A DNA stretch of 64,000 bases from Eudorina sp. 2006-703-Eu-15 (Eukaryota > Chlorophyta > Chlorophyceae > Chlamydomonadales > Volvocaceae), in contig BDSI01000008.1 of NCBI GenBank assembly GCA_003117195.1, positions 992,001-1,056,000 on the forward strand, given 5' to 3'. The notes under the pieces are model-generated. The model did no database searches. It worked only from the letters and a program-made list of their open reading frames with translations, and was not told the origin of the DNA. Positions 59,601 through 64,000 of the stretch are shown here, piece after piece. Both the position numbers and the translations under genes were made by a program. Within the stretch, counting starts at the first letter, position 1, and each line of letters opens with the position of its first letter.

Positions 59601-62600
59601 ACACACACACCCGCCCCCCACTCACGTGCAGTCAGGCACCCGGATCAGCTGCACTCCGGCGGTCCGGGTGGTCGGATCCCGCAGCACGTAGCGCTGCGGG
59701 TGGGCACGGCGGGGCGTGACGGGGCGGGATGGGCGGCGTGGGCGGGAAACAGTGAGGGAGTTGAGGGAGGATGGCCGGTGCCGCCATTGGCGGTGGTGGT
59801 GGTGGTGGTGGTGGTGGGACTTTCCAGTGGGATCTCTCTCTCGGGCCAGCGCCGTGCACCCGCCCTCATCCGGGGCCCCGCCACCTTCGATCGACCCCAG
59901 GGCACCAGAGGTTCTTCCCCGCCCTCCCCTAGAGCCCCCCTTACCCCCGCTGGGTTTATTTCTTTTTTCTCAATTTAACCCTTGCTGGCCGCCCTCGCTC
60001 TCCCCTGGCCCCGCGCCGGCCCCCCAATCAGCTGACCGAGGGCCCTCATCCCAAACCCACCTGCACCCGAGAGTAGGCACAGGTGGCGTTGACGGACGAT
60101 GTGGTGTTGGTCTTGTTAGTGCCCTGGTACAGCGCCAAGTTAACCTGCGTGGTGGGTAGGGTGGGGATTATAAATTAAAATGAAAAACAGCCCAGACACA
60201 CCCAGCCCGGCGACACCCAGCCCGGGTCGGGTGGGGGCCGGCAAGGAGGGGAGGTGTGTGTGTGGGGGGGGGGGCGGGGGGGTAGGTTGGGAGGGAAGGT
60301 GTGGAACACCAAGGCCGTGCGGCACGCATCCCTTCCGCCCCTTCCGCCTAAGCCCTTTCCCAACCATGCACGCATCGGTGCACTCACCCGTACACCGATG
60401 TACAACGACGTCAGGTACGACAGATCCACGGGTGGACACGGCTGCAGTACAGTGGTGTTGGTGCCGGCCGTCGTGACGGGGCAGTTGCACTCCGACAGGC
60501 TGGGGTCATTGGGGCTGGGGTTGTAGCGCGCCGCCAGGCTGGCATCACACACGCGGCTCAGATCCAACGATAGGGTGTAGCAGCTGTAGTACCCGGAGGC
60601 GTACAGTACGTCAATGTACGACGGTGTGGCGGCGGCGGACGCGTCGCGCCAGAGGTACACGGCGACGAGCTGGCGGGCGGCGGCGGCGGCGAAGGATTCG
60701 TCGGTGGAGAAGAGGACGCCGCAGCGCAGCTGCAGAGTGACGTACAGGCGGCCGTTGCGGGAGAGGAAGACGTAGGCGGCGCCGACGTCGGAGCCGTTGG
60801 TGCCGGACTCGTTGACCAGGGAGAAGGTGTGTACGGCCTGGTGGCGGAGGGGGGGAAAAGGGGGAGGGTTTGTGGCCGAGGGGTAGGCCAGGGGTGCGGC
60901 GTGCGGGTGGGTGTGTATTCGCACGTCACGGGCGGAAAAAAAAGAAACGCTTGAAAAGGTTTCGCATCTGTCGCAATCGCTTCTGTCGGGCTCCCTGTTG
61001 TGGAAAGCAGATAGAGTGAGCAGGCGCGGGCATACGACAAGCTGGAGGGAGGTCGGCGTTGCTCGCCGGCGCGTGCGGTTTCGGACACCATTTCGGAAGC
61101 CATGCCATTCACCAAGCCCAGGTCTGGGCGGGCGGGCAGCCAACGCGTGCCAACTGCCAAGCCCCCGTTCTGAACCCACACGGCACCGTACGGGATCACA
61201 GAAACCGTGACGTAGGCACGTCAACCCTAGAGGGACCCGGCCCACGCCTCGCCCCACCCCGGTGCCGTACCGCGGCTCCTCCGCAGATCTGCCCCGCCGC
61301 CACCTTGCGTACGGGCAGGCTGGCAGTGGCGTTGACGTCGGGCAGCGTGCAGAGGCGGGTATCCGAGTAGAACGAGTCGGCGAAGGCGCTGTCGGGCAGG
61401 GCCTGGGGGTCGGGTTTCGGAGGTTTCGGAGGTTTCGGAGGTTTCGAAGGAGGGTTCTGCGGAGCGTGTCCGGCGATGGGCCATCAGTGCGCGAAGTACG
61501 GTACCGCGGCCCATGAACTCAGCTATACGGCAACCATGTAACAATAACACACACACACATACATACATACATACATACATACGGTAGCATCCCGGTGTTT
61601 CCACCGCAGCTACGTTGACCCCTGGGTCAGTCACCATACCGAGGAACGCCCCCTGCGGTAGCCGGCAGCGCGCATACCCGCCAGGGCCCCTGGAGGGAGG
61701 GAGGGCCACGTGCGCCGTCACCCGTGCACCCTTCCCCTCCCTAACCCCCTCACCGTGCACGTGTTGGCTGAGTCGCACAGCGGGCAGACGCCGGAGGACT
61801 GCGGGCCCAGCAGGTTGCAGTAGTAGGGCGGAGGCGACAGCGCCGCCGCGGGCACCACCCCGAGCGCCGCCACCATCAGCGCCAGCAGACATCCCAACAG
61901 GGACCCGCTGCCCGCACACGGCCGTGGCGGCCGCGGCGGCGGCGGTGGCGGCTCCGCCGCCGCCGCCGCGGCCGCCACCGCCGCGGCCTCGCAACGACAT
62001 TGCCGCCGCCGCGGGCATTGTCCCTCTGCCGGGACGACGGGGCGAAGCTGGGATGAAGCTGGATCCCGCGGCTCAGCTACAGCCGCAGCTACAGCCGCGG
62101 ACCCTGAGGTGCCAAACTTGTAGCTCCGATTGCTACTGCCATTACGGCCGCAGGATAATGTGTCGTCGCCGGATGCGGCCCTGCCGTCCGCCGTCGTGGG
62201 CAACCTGGGCGCCCGGCGGTCGCTGGCGCTGGCGCTGCCGCTGGGCTGCTCGGCAACTCGATGCCGAGGCGCGCACGCCCTGGCGGGGTCGAGGCACGGG
62301 GCCACGCCGCTTGGCCCGCGGCAGAGGGGCAGGCACAGCGTGCCTGCGGGATGCGAGATTGGCGAGGCGGCCGGCGCGGCGGCGCGCAGCGCGGCGGGCG
62401 GCCCTGGGCCCGGAGCCACCGCCACCGCCACCGCCACCGTCACCGTCACCGCCACCGCCGTGTGGTGGACCGCGGACTCTGCGCGATCAGCGGCGGGGCC
62501 CCGGGCGGCGCCCCGGCCAGGAACGTCCTCCGCTGAATGGGTTGCATCTGTGATCACATCTGCGGGGCTTTCATCCGCCGCGCTGTCAGCGGCAGTGGCA

Positions 62601-62668
62601 GTATCAGGGACAGGCGCGTACGCCGTCGCTGCACCACTCGCTGGCCTTTTGGTGATCAGGTGGCTCAT
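50613..62668 (-). CDS. Modular hydroxyproline-rich (Ser-Pro)n extracellular matrix protein
   Basis: Minus-strand exons placed by splice consensus and phase: 62668-61754, about 61652-61600, 61402-61304, 60837-60388, 60144-60061, 59693-59626, 58545-57766, 57454-~57377, about 56855-56800, 56422-56283, 56043-55691, about 55482-55400, about 55360-53547, 53050-52897, 52470-52145, 51324-51174 and 50759-50613 (stop). Junctions near 61.6, 56.8 and 55.4-55.7 kb are unresolved. The first exon has a hydrophobic segment ([20 protein letters not shown]) about 255 residues in, a signal anchor or a sign that the real start lies further 3'. Folded, Cys-containing, N-glycosylation-rich modules alternate with PPSPPP linkers, the longest about 500 residues (53620-55090). 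Module ends repeat: [14 protein letters not shown] and [13 protein letters not shown], followed by SSVQL/SSLTQ exons ending PPGWYC/PPGFNC, then ALGLPC..SAV exons. Such Pro/Ser rods are typical of volvocine wall proteins, but I do not see the cysteine pattern of the classical pherophorin domain. Confidence 0.7.
50991..51021. repeat. 10-bp inverted repeat in a Ser-Pro-rich gene intron
   Basis: CTAGGTCCAG and CTGGACCTAG separated by 11 bases, in the last intron of the gene. Confidence 0.6.
51447..51849 (+). mobile_element. MITE-like element, copy 2, inside an intron
   Basis: 403 bp with inverted ends CCAGGGTGGCTATCTTA and TAAGATAGCCACCCTGG. It is flanked by the direct repeat GCCGGG (51441-51446 and 51850-51855), a probable 6-bp target duplication. 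The interior has several AGTATCT motifs and TTTTTCGGCCGAATA near the right end, as in the copy at 4829-5066. No coding capacity. It lies in the intron 51325-52144 of the Ser-Pro-rich gene. Confidence 0.75.
53620..55090 (-). repeat. Coding Ser-Pro/Pro-Pro repeat array
   Basis: On the minus strand this encodes hundreds of [12 protein letters not shown] and PLPPSPPP units. The opposite strand therefore shows long but meaningless Ala, Val and Gly-rich open frames. Confidence 0.85.
56998..57350 (-). repeat. 7-8 bp minisatellite (TGACCCC/TGACCCCC) in an intron
   Basis: About 45 tandem units. On the transcribed sense (minus) strand it reads GGGGTCA/GGGGGTCA, which gives regularly spaced G tracts able to form G-quadruplexes in pre-mRNA. 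Confidence 0.95.
58866..59586 (-). repeat. 11-bp minisatellite (CCCTCCCAGCC) in an intron
   Basis: About 65 tandem units, with a few shortened by one base, filling most of the intron 58546-59625. The sense strand reads GGCTGGGAGGG, again G-tract-rich. Confidence 0.95.
61549..61582. repeat. (CA)n/(CATA)n microsatellite in an intron
   Basis: CACACACA followed by six CATA units, in the second or third intron of the Ser-Pro-rich gene. Confidence 0.9.
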
Positions 62669-63834
62669 GGGCAGCTCGCAAGTCACAACGCGAGGCGAAG
62701 TGAGCTGGTAGAGGCTGATGGTGCTGCTGCAGCGTGCGTGCTGGTGCTGCTGCTGGTGCTGCTGCTGGTGCTGCTGCTGGTACCACCGGTGCTGCTGCTG
62801 GTGCTGCTGGCGCCGGCGGCCGCGAGGATGCTGTCCGCAGCTGTTGTTTGTGATCCTCACAAGCCGTCTCGAGCAAATCGGCGCAGCCCCTTACTGTTGG
62901 TGTCCTTGAACCTGTCGCATAGACACATCAGTGGCGTCATGGTGTGTAGGGGTATTGGGGGGTGATGTTTTGAGGCTGGGAGGAATCAGCCCACTCGCGA
63001 AGCGAGGCTGGGAAAGAAGGGGAAAGATCAACCAGGTGCGCCTATTCTCCAGGCAGGAGTAGAAGCGTGAGTTTACGCTCATTCGGTAGGAGGTTGAGGT
63101 TGATGCCGAGATCATTGCGATGGGAACCTGGGCTCCGTTGGGGCGCTGGTGGAATGGTGTACGAGTACGGCGATGCGGAGGGTCGTGTGCGACGACCGGT
63201 GCTGACGAGAGACGAGTGCGACGACGGGTCCCGTGCACAGTGAGAATCGCAGCGGTGACATCTCCAATTAAACTCCATGATTTCGACCACGTGTTCATTG
63301 CATCTTCACTTTAGAGTGCTGATTTCTGTTGTCGTATTGACGTGACAAATGCTGGCACCGCAATCTGAACAATGTGGATGCAACAATTGATATAAATTTT
63401 GAGTTGTTGCTTTCTTTTGCGCACGAATTCTCAAGGGCAAGGATTGCTCGAGGTAGAGTCGGTCGCTTTGAACACCCTATCAGGAAAGCTTGACAGCATG
63501 CACCGCAGAAGCTTTGTACCTTTATACTTACATTATAAACCTTAGCCTCAACCCACCTTACGGGCTGACACTTCTTACGGCCATATAATGTAATCGTGTG
63601 TCGTCCCTGGGTTAAACTGTCCAAGAAAAGGGCGACACGGCATTATTACAAAATCTACATTGTAAATAACTAATATATTGACAAGTCCTCACCTTTAAGC
63701 AGCCTTGTTGTGTCCAGTATTAGAATTAGGGTCGAGAATGCACTGTACGTTTTATTTATATATGGAGATATGCGCAGGTATATGAGCAGTCTTAATATAT
63801 AACATTTTTACCTTTCACACAGCACATTTCCTGC
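62669..63834. other. Upstream region of the Ser-Pro-rich gene, becoming AT-rich
   Basis: The first 200 bases are CTG/TGG-rich and still GC-rich. From about 63300 the composition turns AT-rich (for example TATATTGACA and TATATATGGAGATATG). No domain-bearing frame is seen; the minus-strand frame 63295-63624 is not recognised. It probably contains divergent promoters. Confidence 0.4.
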
Positions 63835-64000
63835 ATGGCCAAGCGACGGCGGGCGCACCAACAGACTATCGTTGGGCCGACTAGTACCGTACAACAAGAC
63901 TTCGGCAAGGAGTGCTGCCTTAAGAACTGCATGGCGCATAGCTCAACCGTGTGTAATTTGAGGACTTTGGGTCTTGCAGTACGCGACGTCGCAGACGTCG
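63835..64000 (+). CDS. Unknown open frame cut by the window end
   Basis: ATG 63835 opens a frame of 55 codons that is still open at position 64000. It begins MAKRRRAHQQTIVG and carries a Cys-rich segment FGKECCLKNCMA. A basic N-terminus followed by a CC..xC motif is reminiscent of N-termini of some transposon-encoded proteins, but this is only an impression. It may instead be a first exon or chance. Confidence 0.3.
   Translation, partial: MAKRRRAHQQTIVGPTSTVQQDFGKECCLKNCMAHSSTVCNLRTLGLAVRDVADV

Noticed and set aside
58852..59691. Long open frames on both strands (257-283 codons)
   Set aside because: They consist only of the 11-bp minisatellite, which is open in every frame because it lacks stop codons.
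50613..62668. Classical pherophorin
   Set aside because: The proline-serine linkers fit, but the conserved cysteine arrangement of the pherophorin domain was not found in the folded modules.

Overview
The window reads as nuclear DNA of a volvocine (Chlamydomonadales) green alga. It is GC-rich and its genes are rich in introns with GTGAGT/GTGCGT-type donors and GCAG/CCAG acceptors. The proteins carry long Ala, Gly and Pro runs, one gene encodes a Ser-Pro-rich extracellular protein of the volvocine wall type, and one encodes a starch-phosphorylating dikinase. I saw no bacterial operon features. The species cannot be named from sequence alone.

Layout, left to right. (1) 361-4471, plus: a MYND zinc-finger gene that changes frame repeatedly and is interrupted by a 349-bp miniature LTR element (TRIM). 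(2) 6731-8679 and 9939-11628, plus: a tandem pair of secreted SGNH/GDSL-hydrolase-like genes with one intron each at the same site. (3) 14134-23897, minus: a seven-exon WDR6/Trm734-like WD40 gene. (4) 24928-25505, minus: a divergent, intron-containing histone H3 variant. (5) about 27960-43731, plus: an alpha-glucan, water dikinase (GWD) gene for which I could place 24 phase-consistent exons; one intron holds a tRNA-Gln(CUG) gene on the same strand. (6) 43732-50612: mostly without recognisable genes, apart from two exons of an unknown minus-strand gene near 47 kb. (7) 50613-62668, minus: a modular, hydroxyproline-rich (Ser-Pro)n extracellular-matrix protein of at least 15 exons, with a MITE-like element and two large G-rich minisatellites in its introns. 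(8) 63835 to the end, plus: an open frame cut off by the window edge.

The genes do not form a pathway. They are neighbours with separate roles: starch phosphorylation in the plastid (GWD), tRNA anticodon-loop methylation (WDR6-like), chromatin (H3 variant), and secreted or cell-wall functions (SGNH pair and Ser-Pro-rich protein).

The most unusual signals are non-coding. A short motif (core TACCAATTTCCTATACCC) recurs in introns of GWD and of the WDR6-like gene: forward copies lie toward 3' splice sites and reverse-complement copies lie just after 5' splice sites. The TRIM insertion duplicated a target containing GTGCAG, so the two copies could serve as a new donor and acceptor. A second mobile family (a MITE-like element with ends CCAGGGTGGCTATCTTA) is present twice. 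Exon coordinates were worked out by hand from splice consensus and reading-frame phase and need transcript support.
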